64,000 nucleotides of DNA from Bacillota bacterium (GTDB lineage: Bacteria > Bacillota > Clostridia > Acetivibrionales > JANLFN01), in assembly GCA_023421675.1 (NCBI GenBank), contig JAEZTC010000006.1, positions 1 to 64,000 on the forward strand, given 5' to 3'. Both the position numbers and the translations under genes were made by a program. This document shows positions 55,001-63,458 of this stretch, one piece after another; the first letter of the stretch is position 1, and every line of letters begins with the position of its first letter. The notes below the pieces were generated by a model. The model had not been told where the DNA came from. It saw nothing but the letters and a program-made list of their open reading frames with translations, and did no database searches.

Positions 55001-56354
55001 AAGTAGTGCAGCAACCACATTCACAATGCCAGCAAGTGCAGCGACCATTACAGCAAATTGGACGCTAAGCAGCTCTGGCGGTGGCAGTGGTGGAAGTGGC
55101 GGTGGCACACCGACACTGACACCTACTCACGTCCCGGTTATTGTAGACGGTAAAGATTATTTTATCGGCGATGTCGCTGTAGAAGATAATACAGCTACAA
55201 TTACGGTTAACCAGTCTGAATTTGACAAACAACTTGCAGCCGCTGAGCAAAGTGTAATTGTTCCGGTTAGTTCTGATGCCGGTACTGTAGTTGCACAGCT
55301 TGTTGTGAAAAATGTCCAGGATATGAACGATAAGGGCGTCCCGCTTTCTATCCAAACAGGAAATATAAACTACAATATTCCGGCTTCCTCGATCGATACA
55401 AAAGCCATTTTAACTGCACTGGGTGCAACAGATCCGTCTTTGGCACCTGTTAATTTGACTATCAGGATAAATGTTGATTCAGCGACACAAGCAATTGTTG
55501 ATGCAGCCATTAGTACAACAAGTGTCAAAGAAATTATTCCGGCAGTGCAATTTGAAGTTTCGGCAAACTATAACGGCAAAACCTATGATATTGTTAATTT
55601 TGATAACTTTGTGAGCCGTTCGGTCGAAATCACACAGGAGCAGGCACAGCAAATAACAACAGCTATTGTCATTAATCCTGATAGAACAATACGCCACGTA
55701 CCAACCTTTGTATATCATAAAGATGGTAAATGGTATGCGCAAATCAATAGCCGGACAAACTCTACTTACGTATTGATATATAATCAGATGAGCTTTTCTG
55801 ATGCTGATGGTAAGTGGTATCAACCGGTTGTAAATGAGATGGGCAGCCGTAAAATCATCAGTGGTGTAAGCAACAATTGCTTTGCTGGTGAAAAAGCAAT
55901 TACAAGAGCAGAATTTGCTGCTATTTTGGTTCGTGCGTTAGGATTACCTGCAAGTGGTACGGCAACATTCTCCGATGTTTCGGCAAATGCATGGTACAGT
56001 GGTGCTGTGGCGACTGCGGCACAATATGGTATTGTCGGTGGTGTTGGCCATAATAAATTTGCACCAAATGACAAAATCACAAGAGAACAAGCCATGCAGA
56101 TGATTTATAATGCAAGCAGGCTTACACCGTATGCGGCAGTGACAGGTACAGACAACACCAGAAGCTTTACCGATTATGGCACGCAATCTGTTTGGGCAAC
56201 TGATGCTGTAATTTTCAATATAAATAATGGATTTATTCAAGGTTATAACGGACTGTTTAATCCTAAATCAAACATCACCAGAGCAGAAACAGCGACTGTA
56301 GTATTAAAATTACTGCAAAAGTCCGGGCTTGTGGATGTTAGAACAAAATTATAA
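52083..56354 (+). CDS. SLH surface protein with glycine-rich beta-helix and InlB-type repeats
   Basis: A 1423-residue exported protein. Signal peptide (MKKISFIVIFAMVLSLLMQF to the Ala-Ala near residue 27); a carbohydrate-binding/beta-helix region with four glycine-rich units (about 52540-52850; GAGIGGGS, GGTVNISGGTVTATGGSGGA); Flg_new/InlB B-like repeats (GYTFSGWTT followed by TMPSNTATITANW, three times); two near-identical 238-residue units with Ig-like domains (53637-55064); a pre-SLH beta domain shared with the giant protein at 30564; three SLH repeats (about 55790-56330). It is probably an adhesin anchored in the S layer. It is co-transcribed with the pseudo-receiver gene. Confidence 0.92.
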   Translation: MKKISFIVIFAMVLSLLMQFSVTVSAAGGEGDATTINVNDTLVMPTNVNYNAGVFTINSNAVSPITVTGTGSNTIAVAGGVSGLTLILNDVSITSPSGGSSPINLQSNANVTIQLTDGTSNLLDANGANNVAGLCVPSTATVAINGTGSLTATGGRWGAGIGGGSGAAGGTININSGTVKATGGQRGAGIGGGNICAGGTVSITGGTVTAAGGDSAAGIGGSLSGAGGTVNISGGTVTATGGSGGAGIGGGSMSPNGSTFNITGTPIIMAASDNSKPAIHADSGSGIVINAALNKTISTNPTYLKCNGNELTFPGNYKSFAFSAAADSAVNAYSDPAYTTLLGIIMTNPAGVTNIPVTSPAVVTPVMINTATITVKKDGSIWTAGTPTMQLSTSNTALQGAISGTCSNGVYTFAGIDPATTYYVWDTTSNQYTGQSVISTSVTVSYYSLTVNLNGGNGSSANGIYTSGSIVPIDAGTMSGYTFSGWTTSNGGTFANTSNASTTYTMPSNTATITANWKPVLTGSVNLTINQATGQVTASASGGNIGTAGTLTYTWSGGATGTGTTATPTLGTPTTCTLTAAGASGSINASITVYKVTITKSGNTGIDNVSIANAYGKAGDSISLAYTLDSTGTLSNALTYSGTASNPAAISTPGSGTSSYTIASGDAASGTIALTATFLHANTPTYALTINGGGTGASGYGSYTSGAAVSIDAGTKSGYTFSGWTTSGGGTFGTASSASTTFTMPSNAATITANWIPVLTGSVNLTINQATGQVTASASGGNTGTTGALTYTWSGGATGTGTTATPTLGMPTTCTLTAAGASGSINASITVYKVTVTKSGNTGTDNVSIANAYGKAGDSISLAYTLDSTGTLSNTLTYSGAASNPAAVSAPGSGTSSYTIASGDASSGIVALTATFSHLNIPTYALTIIGGGTGVSGAGSYTSGSVVPIDAGTKSGYIFSGWTTSGGGTFGTASSAATTFTMPASAATITANWTLSSSGGGSGGSGGGTPTLTPTHVPVIVDGKDYFIGDVAVEDNTATITVNQSEFDKQLAAAEQSVIVPVSSDAGTVVAQLVVKNVQDMNDKGVPLSIQTGNINYNIPASSIDTKAILTALGATDPSLAPVNLTIRINVDSATQAIVDAAISTTSVKEIIPAVQFEVSANYNGKTYDIVNFDNFVSRSVEITQEQAQQITTAIVINPDRTIRHVPTFVYHKDGKWYAQINSRTNSTYVLIYNQMSFSDADGKWYQPVVNEMGSRKIISGVSNNCFAGEKAITRAEFAAILVRALGLPASGTATFSDVSANAWYSGAVATAAQYGIVGGVGHNKFAPNDKITREQAMQMIYNASRLTPYAAVTGTDNTRSFTDYGTQSVWATDAVIFNINNGFIQGYNGLFNPKSNITRAETATVVLKLLQKSGLVDVRTKL
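53637..55064 (+). repeat. Two 714-base repeats in the SLH gene
   Basis: Near-identical units start at 53637 and 54351 (period 714 bases, 238 residues). Each encodes an Ig-like domain (TGSVNLTINQATGQVTASAS), a second beta domain and an InlB-type GWTT unit. A recent in-frame duplication. Confidence 0.85.
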
Positions 56355-56386
56355 AGAAGTGTATTCAATAACTCCTCGAAATATGT

Positions 56387-56419
56387 AAAGCAGTCTCTAA
56401 AGGCTGCTTTGCATTTTTT
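56387..56419 (+). terminator. Terminator after the third SLH gene
   Basis: AAAGCAG...CTGCTTT with a short inner stem, then GCATTTTTT. It resembles the hairpins at 35342 and 40095. The rest of 56420-56759 contains only a GGTTAC-TCAA-GTAACC hairpin (56433-56448) and no supported gene. Confidence 0.75.
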
Positions 56420-56759
56420 GCAGTTGTTCAGAGGTTACTCAAGTAACCCCACCTTACATACCCTGAACAATTGATTAAATTACAGGAAGTCATAACCTGG
56501 GCTTTTGTGAGCATATTTACTTTCCTATGAAAATGGTGTATAAAAGACATACGGATTACTTAAAGGAAGTTAACCTTAAGAATAAACGATGGATGGTATG
56601 CCTTACATATTAGAAAGCTGCTTTCTGAAAATAAATTGAAAATCATTGCAGATAAAACGAATGACACCCATTTGGGGGATTTTTAAAGATAGTAGAATAA
56701 TAGATAAACTGATTAAGGGCTTAGAAGAGACCTTAAGGTGTGGAGGAAAGATAGCGTAT

Positions 56760-57488
56760 ATGAAACTGATAATAATCCGCCATGGTGACCCTGACTATGC
56801 TATGGATTCCCTTACAGAACAGGGCTGGAAAGAAGCTGAGTTGCTGTCTGACAGAATATCAGCCATGGATGTAAAGGAATTTTACATATCACCCTTGGGA
56901 AGAGCCAAAGATACGGCATCAATTACTCTTAAAAAGATGAATCGTGAAGGAAAGGTTCTTCCGTGGCTAAGGGAATTTCATGCACCTATAATGGATGAGA
57001 ATCTCGGCATGGAACGGGTAACCTGGGATTGGCTTCCTGCTGACTGGACCGGAGTTAATGAGTACTATGACAAGGATCTATGGCATACAGTCGAGGTTAT
57101 GCAGTCAGTTAAAGCTTTTGATGAAGCGAAACAGGTTTATTCCGGTCTAGATGAAATACTTGAAAAGCACGGCTATAGGCGTGACGGGCAAATATATCGG
57201 GCTATCAGGCCGAATAATGATACTATAGTTATGTTCTGCCATTTTGGGGTCCAATGTGTGATGCTGGGACATTTGCTGGGTATCTCACCGATGGTTCTGT
57301 GGCATGGATTTTGTGCTGCGCCTACGTCTGTGACAACTTTGGTTACAGAGGAGCGCAGAAAGGGAATAGCTTATTTTAGAGTAAGCTCTTTTGGTGACAT
57401 TTCACATTTGTATGTCGCGGGAGTTAAGCCGTCCTTTTCCGCAAGGTTCTGCGAAACTTATGATAACAAGGATGAGAGACATGACTAA
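56760..57488 (+). CDS. Histidine phosphatase superfamily protein
   Basis: ATG 56760 follows GGAGGAAAG; the longer frame starting at 56646 has no ribosome site. The 242-residue product has the catalytic RHG motif at its start (KLIIIRHGDPDYAMDSLTEQ), the second Arg in FYISPLGRAKDTASITLKKM, an acid in REFHAPIMDE, and the second His in VMFCHFGVQ. It is a phosphoglycerate-mutase-like phosphatase of unknown substrate. It stands alone and converges with the minus-strand small gene. Confidence 0.9.
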   Translation: MKLIIIRHGDPDYAMDSLTEQGWKEAELLSDRISAMDVKEFYISPLGRAKDTASITLKKMNREGKVLPWLREFHAPIMDENLGMERVTWDWLPADWTGVNEYYDKDLWHTVEVMQSVKAFDEAKQVYSGLDEILEKHGYRRDGQIYRAIRPNNDTIVMFCHFGVQCVMLGHLLGISPMVLWHGFCAAPTSVTTLVTEERRKGIAYFRVSSFGDISHLYVAGVKPSFSARFCETYDNKDERHD

Positions 57489-57570
57489 TAGCAACCACAT
57501 TTAATTTTTTGACTCGTTTGTTTAATTGACATATCAGTATTTTAAAAATAGTGTGGTATCTGCTTGACTT

Positions 57571-57738
57571 TTAACCCCTTTTACTTGGGTCATTTTCATC
57601 AAGAAATACTCTTGTAACCTTTGTATAGTTACCCTTTCTAATATCATCTCTACTGGCATCTTCCCCAAATTTTTCATCACTAAAGCCTGGAGCAACAGTC
57701 GGTTTACTGAATTTTCTATTTTTATTCTTATCTGTCAT
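57571..57738 (-). CDS. Small conserved-looking charged protein, unknown function
   Basis: A 55-residue protein MTDKNKNRKFSKPTVAPGFS, then DEKFGEDASRDDIRKGNYTK, ending ENDPSKRG. The start at 57738 is well supported: AAAGGAGG lies eight bases upstream on the minus strand, whereas the frame extending to 57831 has none. It is highly charged, without Cys or membrane segment. I do not recognise the family. It lies between converging genes and its ribosome site is among the best in the window. Confidence 0.72.
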   Translation of the reverse strand: MTDKNKNRKFSKPTVAPGFSDEKFGEDASRDDIRKGNYTKVTRVFLDENDPSKRG

Positions 57739-57973
57739 AGGTAAGTCCTCCTTTATTGATATAATTATAATATCTCTCAAACCTGATAATATAATACTTA
57801 TTTTAATATTTTGAAGCGACTCATGTGCCAATCTATAAGGCGCTCCTTTTAGGGATATATGACATATTGCTATGAATAAAGGACATCAGCTGCTTCAGCT
57901 ATATTGAGCAATGTCAAAAACATTACCGGGGTTATGTTGGGCGTTGATGTATGGTAACAATACATATAGCATG

Positions 57974-59326
57974 TTATTCTCTTTTAAGCATTTTATTAAT
58001 CTCTTCATTATCTACTATTTCTTCTATGCGGTTTATACCTAGTTGCTTAAGTATCTTCATTACATTCAGGTTATCAAATGGAGTCATAATCAATGAATCC
58101 TCACCGAATTCATTTACAAGGTGTGTTGCTTTATCTGCATCAATAATGGTTCTGGGGCCTCCTACACATCCACCTTCACAGCCCATTCCCTCAATAAAAT
58201 TGGCATCTACTTCCTTGCCAAGTGACAAGTTGTCCAATATACTTTTGCAAGCATTAACTCCGTCAATCCTCATGGATTTTAGACGTATAAGTCTTTGCGG
58301 CTCCAGTCTGTTAACAACTGTTTTTACTGAAAAGCTTACACCCCCTGTTCTTGCATATATCCTTCCACCCATTGATGCCTGGTCTTTTTCATCGCCTGGG
58401 AGCTCTCTCGGATCAATATCCAGAGCGTTGAATATTTCAGCCAGTTCATTGAAATTGATTACATAATCAATGGAACCTTTCAGTTCAGGGCTTTTAATTT
58501 CAGCCTTTTTTGCAATACATGGAGCTATGAAGACAACCTTTGCATTCTCATATAACTTCTTTAAAAATCTGCCAGATGCTATCATAGGTGAAACTGATGG
58601 AGACATGTGCTTAAAGATTTCCGGATAGTGTTTCTTTGTTAAATTGAACCATACAGGACAGCAGCAGCTTGTCAGAAAAAAGTCACCTGCATTCTTCACC
58701 AGGTGGCTGAATTCGAAGGCTTCTCTTATAGTTAATATATCTGCAAATAATGCAGTTTCAATCATATCCTGGAAGCCTATAAGTTTTAAAGCAGTTCTCA
58801 ATTGCCCCATGGTTACATTATCGCCAAACTGGCCAGCTATTGCCGGAGCAACTGAGGCATATACAGGCACCTTACCGTCCTTTAAAAGACCAACCAATGG
58901 CAGGAATTCAATTTTATCAGCTAGAGCTCCAAAATCGCATGCAGTAACACATTCTCCACAGCTTAGGCATTTGTTGTCAATAATTATAGGAGCAGTGCTT
59001 CTTTTATATATGTTGGCTTCATATTTACAGGTGTTTTCGCATTTGCATTTTTCATGGTCACAGTGTTCACATATGCCTTGAATTTTGGCAATTACCGGTT
59101 CACCGACTTCTCTGGAGCTTCTGATGATATCCAGTTCGTCCCTAAACTCTGCATTACCTTTAGGATCAAGACCCATGGCTATCCTGATATGATCTTTAAT
59201 AAAATACAACTCGTCATTTTTAAAACCATGTTTCTCTTTTATATCATTAGCGAGGTCATTCAAATCGCTAGGGTTTTGAAGCTTACCATTCCAGTAAAGC
59301 TTAACAAGCTCACCGAATATTTTCAT
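57974..59326 (-). CDS. [FeFe]-hydrogenase-like protein (H-cluster domain, group-D-like)
   Basis: A 450-residue iron-sulfur protein. N-terminal Cys-rich region (CEHCDHEKCKCENTCKYE, about 86-103), one ferredoxin motif (CLSCGECVTACDFGAL, about 119-134), then the H-cluster domain: L1-like TSCCCPVW (about 220), L2-like IAPCIAKKAEI (about 270), L3-like EGMGCEGGCVGG (about 386-397). All four cluster-binding Cys are present, but L1 and L3 differ from the standard TSCCPxW and GGGxP forms, as in the putative sensory or group D enzymes. Probably oxidises/produces H2 poorly or senses redox state. No maturation genes are nearby. SD GGAAAAGAG precedes the start. Confidence 0.82.
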   Translation of the reverse strand: MKIFGELVKLYWNGKLQNPSDLNDLANDIKEKHGFKNDELYFIKDHIRIAMGLDPKGNAEFRDELDIIRSSREVGEPVIAKIQGICEHCDHEKCKCENTCKYEANIYKRSTAPIIIDNKCLSCGECVTACDFGALADKIEFLPLVGLLKDGKVPVYASVAPAIAGQFGDNVTMGQLRTALKLIGFQDMIETALFADILTIREAFEFSHLVKNAGDFFLTSCCCPVWFNLTKKHYPEIFKHMSPSVSPMIASGRFLKKLYENAKVVFIAPCIAKKAEIKSPELKGSIDYVINFNELAEIFNALDIDPRELPGDEKDQASMGGRIYARTGGVSFSVKTVVNRLEPQRLIRLKSMRIDGVNACKSILDNLSLGKEVDANFIEGMGCEGGCVGGPRTIIDADKATHLVNEFGEDSLIMTPFDNLNVMKILKQLGINRIEEIVDNEEINKMLKRE

Positions 59327-59548
59327 TCTCTTTTCCTGAAAACTGTTAAGTTTGCTGTCTATTGAAACACACCTCTTTTAAAACGGTTAAGCTGATTTTA
59401 ATTTATATTCCCCTAAAAGTTTTATTTTAACCGATTTGCTCTGCATATTTATTAAATAATCAAAAAACATAGAGCATATTCTTTTTCAAGTCTTAAATGC
59501 GTAATCATAGTAATAGAAAAAGACAAATATAGTTATCGGGGTTTAGCT

Positions 59549-60352
59549 TTGAAGATAAAATGGTTGATAATATTTGTGTTAAGCAGTTTGTTAGTTGTAA
59601 GCACACTTGTTTTTGTAAAAAACAACATTGAGAATTTTCATCACGAAAGATGGATGCAATCTTATATACAAGCAATGAAGGATGAAGACTATAAAGAACA
59701 AGAACTTCAAAAACAGGCACCTATTGAGAATGAAAAAAGTAATCAAGGTTTTCATATTTATATAAACCTTGACAAGCTGGAAATGTATGTTTACAACGGT
59801 GGTGAACTGTTAAAGACTTACCCTGTATCAGGAGGTAAGACAAATACTCCATCTCCGCTTGGTAAATGGAAAATCATAAATAAAGATACATGGGGAGAGG
59901 GATTTGGAGGAGCTTGGATGGGATTTAATGTGCCGTGGGGTTTATATGGAATCCATGGAACCATAGAACCATGGTATGTCGGCACGTCAAATTCATCCGA
60001 GGGATGTATAAGAATGAAGAATGCGGATGTAAAAGAATTATTTAAATTGCTGCCCTATGGCACTTCTGTTGAAATTGTGTATGAAAATATACCCTTTCGC
60101 ACTATGCGGCATGGTGATGTCGGTTCTGATGTTTTGGAAGTAGAAAAAGCTCTTAAGGAGATGAAATATTATGGAGGAAGTACAGATGGTGTTTTTGGGG
60201 ATTCATTGACTGCAAGCATAAAGAAATTTCAGAAGGAAAATGGCTTATATGTCACTGGAAAGGTAAATAACAGCACTTATAACTTAATAATGGAATCTTA
60301 TAATGAGTCAAAAAAAGTAGATAGTGATACAGATACTCCTGGAACAAATTAA
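59549..60352 (+). CDS. L,D-transpeptidase with C-terminal peptidoglycan-binding domain
   Basis: A 267-residue protein using TTG 59549 with a weak site CGGGG upstream. One transmembrane segment (residues 5-24), a YkuD domain (about 68-185) with the catalytic signature HGTIEPWYVGTSNSSEGCIR (His and Cys in HGT ... SEGCIRM), and a PG_binding_1 domain (about 195-250; GDVGSDVLEVEKALKEMKYY). It forms meso-DAP cross-links or attaches proteins to the wall outside the membrane. Confidence 0.92.
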   Translation: MKIKWLIIFVLSSLLVVSTLVFVKNNIENFHHERWMQSYIQAMKDEDYKEQELQKQAPIENEKSNQGFHIYINLDKLEMYVYNGGELLKTYPVSGGKTNTPSPLGKWKIINKDTWGEGFGGAWMGFNVPWGLYGIHGTIEPWYVGTSNSSEGCIRMKNADVKELFKLLPYGTSVEIVYENIPFRTMRHGDVGSDVLEVEKALKEMKYYGGSTDGVFGDSLTASIKKFQKENGLYVTGKVNNSTYNLIMESYNESKKVDSDTDTPGTN

Positions 60353-60432
60353 TAGTAAAATGCTTCTAATAATTATATATGAATTATGTAACTAACAGGA
60401 ATAATTATTGTAATATACTTGGGAGGATTATT

Positions 60433-60777
60433 ATGAAGCACTTAAATATGAAGAAAATATTAATTAGTTTATTGTTGGGAGTATTTACAGTATTCGGGGT
60501 TGCAGCAGCTGGAATTCTTACATTTCATGCAACAGGTGATCCGTTTGGAACTATCATGTATTCGGGTGGCGAATGCAATGTATATGTTTCATTTGCTTAC
60601 AGTATTACCACATTATGCCCTGAAACAGACATAAATGAACCATATACGGGAATAAGCTATTTTATTGAATGGGATATACCAAAATCCGTTGTTTGGATAA
60701 TTATTTTTTCTGCTTGCTATTGGGTTATTATAAGCTTGATACAGAAATTTAGAAAGAAAAAACTGAAAGAAATCTGA
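60433..60777 (+). CDS. Small membrane protein, unknown function
   Basis: ATG 60433, with GGGAGG at 60421-60426, begins a 114-residue protein with an N-terminal hydrophobic segment (MKKILISLLLGVFTVFGVAA) and a C-terminal one (VVWIIIFSACYWVIISLIQK). The segment between carries two Cys (GGECNVYVSF and TTLCPETD) that could form a disulfide outside. No family recognised. An in-frame ATG at 60379 lacks a ribosome site. Confidence 0.75.
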   Translation: MKHLNMKKILISLLLGVFTVFGVAAAGILTFHATGDPFGTIMYSGGECNVYVSFAYSITTLCPETDINEPYTGISYFIEWDIPKSVVWIIIFSACYWVIISLIQKFRKKKLKEI

Positions 60778-60847
60778 TAAGCCTTCTGTTATAATTAAAT
60801 AGAGGATTTTATTAATCTCACTATTTTCTTTTGGAAGGAGTGTTCAT

Positions 60848-61171
60848 GTGGCAACAAGTATTGATTTTGTAGAATATATATGTGAGCAGATATCGGGAAT
60901 AGGTGCAGTAAGATATAAGAAAATGTTTGGGGAGTATATGGTTTATGTAAATGATAAGCCAATACTTCTTGTTTGTGATAACACAGTCTATGTAAAAATG
61001 CTTGACTGTATAGCTGAAAAAATGAGAGATGCAGAAAAGGGTTTTCCGTATAACGGTGCTAAAGAGCATTATATATTAGATATTGACAATGCAGAATTCA
61101 GCAAAGAAGTTATAGCTCTATTGGAACCGGTTACACAGGTGCCAAAGCCAAAAAAGAAAAAAGTAAAATGA
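60848..61171 (+). CDS. TfoX N-terminal-domain protein
   Basis: A 107-residue protein starting at GTG 60848, seven bases after GGAAGGAG. It matches TfoX_N: FVEYICEQISGIGAVRYKKM, FGEYMVYVNDKPILLVCDN, FPYNGAKEHYILD. It has a Lys-rich tail (KPKKKKVK). TfoX_N proteins are competence-associated in proteobacteria, but stand-alone forms in Firmicutes have no established role. Confidence 0.88.
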   Translation: MATSIDFVEYICEQISGIGAVRYKKMFGEYMVYVNDKPILLVCDNTVYVKMLDCIAEKMRDAEKGFPYNGAKEHYILDIDNAEFSKEVIALLEPVTQVPKPKKKKVK

Positions 61172-61203
61172 AAATATAACAACTATTTTTTAAAAGTATT
61201 ACT

Positions 61204-61240
61204 AACCGGCATAGGTCAAAAACCTATGTCGGTTTATTTA
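61204..61240 (+). terminator. Terminator after the TfoX-N gene
   Basis: AACCGGCATAGGT pairs with ACCTATGTCGGTT (one G-U), followed by T-rich sequence. Confidence 0.85.
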
Positions 61241-61507
61241 TGCTTTAAAGTTTAACAGTTAATAGGTAGTAACATAACAACAATGATTGAAACAATTACA
61301 GCCGTTAATCCAAACCAAAAATGAAAAATACAGGCATGAAATAAATATTATATTAAGTTAATTTTTTTGGAATTAAATTGGTATATTATTCGTATTATAA
61401 TTACCATATCATGGTTATTATAATATTATGCAATGTTCAGAACGAAGAGTTTTTGCTAAATCATAACTTATCAAATTATTTACCAATTTGTTTAGGAGGG
61501 AAATGTT

Positions 61508-62101
61508 TTGAAAAAGATTATTGCAGTATTTTTAATGTTGGCCGTTATTCTTACACTTATATGCGGCTGTTCTTCCGAGAATAATTCTTCCAGCAAAAGT
61601 GAAATTACAGCTGTAAAAACAGAAGTAAATACAACGCAGCCTACGGATGAAAAAAAGAATGACAATGCTTCAGATGCCAAAAGTGGAGCTCCGACCTCAA
61701 ATCCCAAAATTTCGGTCAGTGTTCCTGATGGGTGGACTAAAATGGAAAGTGTAGCTCTTGCACAATATATGAAGGAGACTGCCAGTTTTATAGTTACCAG
61801 TAGCGTTGTCTCTTCTGAAGCAAAGGGTCAGGATGATTATGTGGAATTTGCAAAGAATCAATTCAAAAAGACCTTCTCTGAAGTAAGTTTCAGCGATGCC
61901 AAAAAAATTACCGTAAATGGTATTGAAGGACGGGATTTTGAATTTTCAGCAACCGTTTCAGGTCTGAAGATGAAATACAGGGTTGTGTATTTATTCAAAG
62001 ATTCACAGGTATATACACTGACTTGCGGTGCATTTGGTGAGGACTTCGACAAAATGGCAGCAGAATACCAGAGTATTATAGAGTCATTTAAGGTACTTTG
62101 A
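61508..62101 (+). CDS. Lipoprotein with PsbP/DcrB-like domain
   Basis: TTG 61508 follows GGAGGGAAATG. The 197-residue product has a lipoprotein signal (MLAVILTLICGC, lipid Cys at residue 21), a Ser/Thr-rich linker, and a domain (about 60-195; SVPDGWTKMESVALAQYMKE, VNGIEGRDFEFSATV, AAEYQSIIESFKVL) resembling PsbP/DUF1795 lipoproteins. It is anchored outside the membrane; function not established. Confidence 0.82.
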   Translation: MKKIIAVFLMLAVILTLICGCSSENNSSSKSEITAVKTEVNTTQPTDEKKNDNASDAKSGAPTSNPKISVSVPDGWTKMESVALAQYMKETASFIVTSSVVSSEAKGQDDYVEFAKNQFKKTFSEVSFSDAKKITVNGIEGRDFEFSATVSGLKMKYRVVYLFKDSQVYTLTCGAFGEDFDKMAAEYQSIIESFKVL

Positions 62102-62172
62102 GCAAAATAAAAAAATAAACTTAAAAAACAGTAGAATACATATTTAGATAAGAAATTATCATATTAATGATA

Positions 62173-62209
62173 CAAAGCCTGACTTTTTTAAAAGCAGGCT
62201 TTTTCTGCA
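62173..62209 (+). terminator. Terminator after the lipoprotein gene
   Basis: AAAGCCTG pairs with CAGGCTTT, with an inner CTTTT/AAAAG stem, followed by TTT. Confidence 0.88.
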
Positions 62210-62387
62210 TCTGAAATTCTAAACATAGATTAAAAGATCTGCGAATAATGACTAAAGGCGTAAGCTATGATATCTTATTTACTTAAATAGTCAGATGTAA
62301 AATTGTTATTCATATATCTGCTTGTTATATGTTACAATCGAATGTGAAAACATAACAAAAAGGTACGCAAGAAAGAGGAAAATACTA

Positions 62388-63413
62388 ATGCGGAATAAGA
62401 ACAATTTTTACATGCCTGCTGAATGGGACAAACACGAAAGAACATTCATGGAATGGCCGGTTAAGTCATCACTGATTTGGCCTGAGAATTATCACAGCGT
62501 GTGTGCAGGTTATGCAAAAGCAGCAAAGGCTATTTCAGAATTTGAAAAGGTTACAATGATTGTAAACGAAGATACTGCTAAAGAAGCAGCTGCTCTGTGT
62601 GGTAGTGAAATTGAATATCTGACTATTGCACATAATGATGCATGGTGCAGGGACAATGGGCCTACCTTTTTAATTAATAAAGAACGGAAGATATCCGCTG
62701 TAAACTGGAAATTCAATGCATGGGGTGGTAAATATCCTCACTATGATTTGGATAACATGGTTGCACCTAGGGTTTTAAAGCACTTTGGTATAGAATATTT
62801 TGATGCTCCTTTTGTAATGGAAGGGGGGTCTATTCATGTTGATGGTGAAGGAACCTTGCTTACAACTGAAGAGTGTCTGCTTAATAAGAACCGTAATCCT
62901 CACCTTGAAAAGAAAATTATTGAAGAAGAATTAAAATACTATCTTAATATATCAAAGATAATTTGGCTTAAACATGGTCTTTTTGGTGATGAGACAGACG
63001 GGCATGTTGATAATGTAGCTTGTTTTGCAAAGCCGGGAGTTGTACTTCTTCAGACATGTAGTGATCCAAAAGATCCTAACTATGAAATAAGTATTGAAAA
63101 TGTTGAAATTTTACGAAATACAACTGATGCCAAAGGAAGAAAGCTGGAGATTATTGAAATTGAGCAGCCGCCTGCAAGGTATTATAATGGAGAAAGGTTA
63201 ACCCTGAGTTATCTGAATTTTTATATTGTTAACGGTGGTATAATTCTTCCGGTTTTTGGCGGGGATGCAGAAACTACAGATAATAATGCAGCAGATATAC
63301 TCCAAAGGGTATTCCCTGATCGCAGGGTTAAAGCTGTGGATAGTATGGAACTCATTACTGAAGGCGGCAATATACATTGTATCACTCAGCAAATGCCTGA
63401 TGCATTAAGGTAA
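62388..63413 (+). CDS. aguA: Agmatine deiminase
   Basis: ATG 62388 follows AAGAGG; the longer frame from 62322 lacks a ribosome site. The 341-residue protein has the agmatine deiminase features: MPAEWDKHERTFMEWP at the start, WCRDNGPTF (about 86-94), GDETDGHVDNVACF (about 205-218), and the C-terminal catalytic Cys in EGGNIHCITQQMP (about 331). It converts agmatine to N-carbamoylputrescine and ammonia in the cytoplasm. The next gene makes the following step. Confidence 0.95.
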   Translation: MRNKNNFYMPAEWDKHERTFMEWPVKSSLIWPENYHSVCAGYAKAAKAISEFEKVTMIVNEDTAKEAAALCGSEIEYLTIAHNDAWCRDNGPTFLINKERKISAVNWKFNAWGGKYPHYDLDNMVAPRVLKHFGIEYFDAPFVMEGGSIHVDGEGTLLTTEECLLNKNRNPHLEKKIIEEELKYYLNISKIIWLKHGLFGDETDGHVDNVACFAKPGVVLLQTCSDPKDPNYEISIENVEILRNTTDAKGRKLEIIEIEQPPARYYNGERLTLSYLNFYIVNGGIILPVFGGDAETTDNNAADILQRVFPDRRVKAVDSMELITEGGNIHCITQQMPDALR

Positions 63414-63458
63414 GACAAAGACCTGGAAACAGCAGCCAGGGCTAAAAGGAGGATAATT

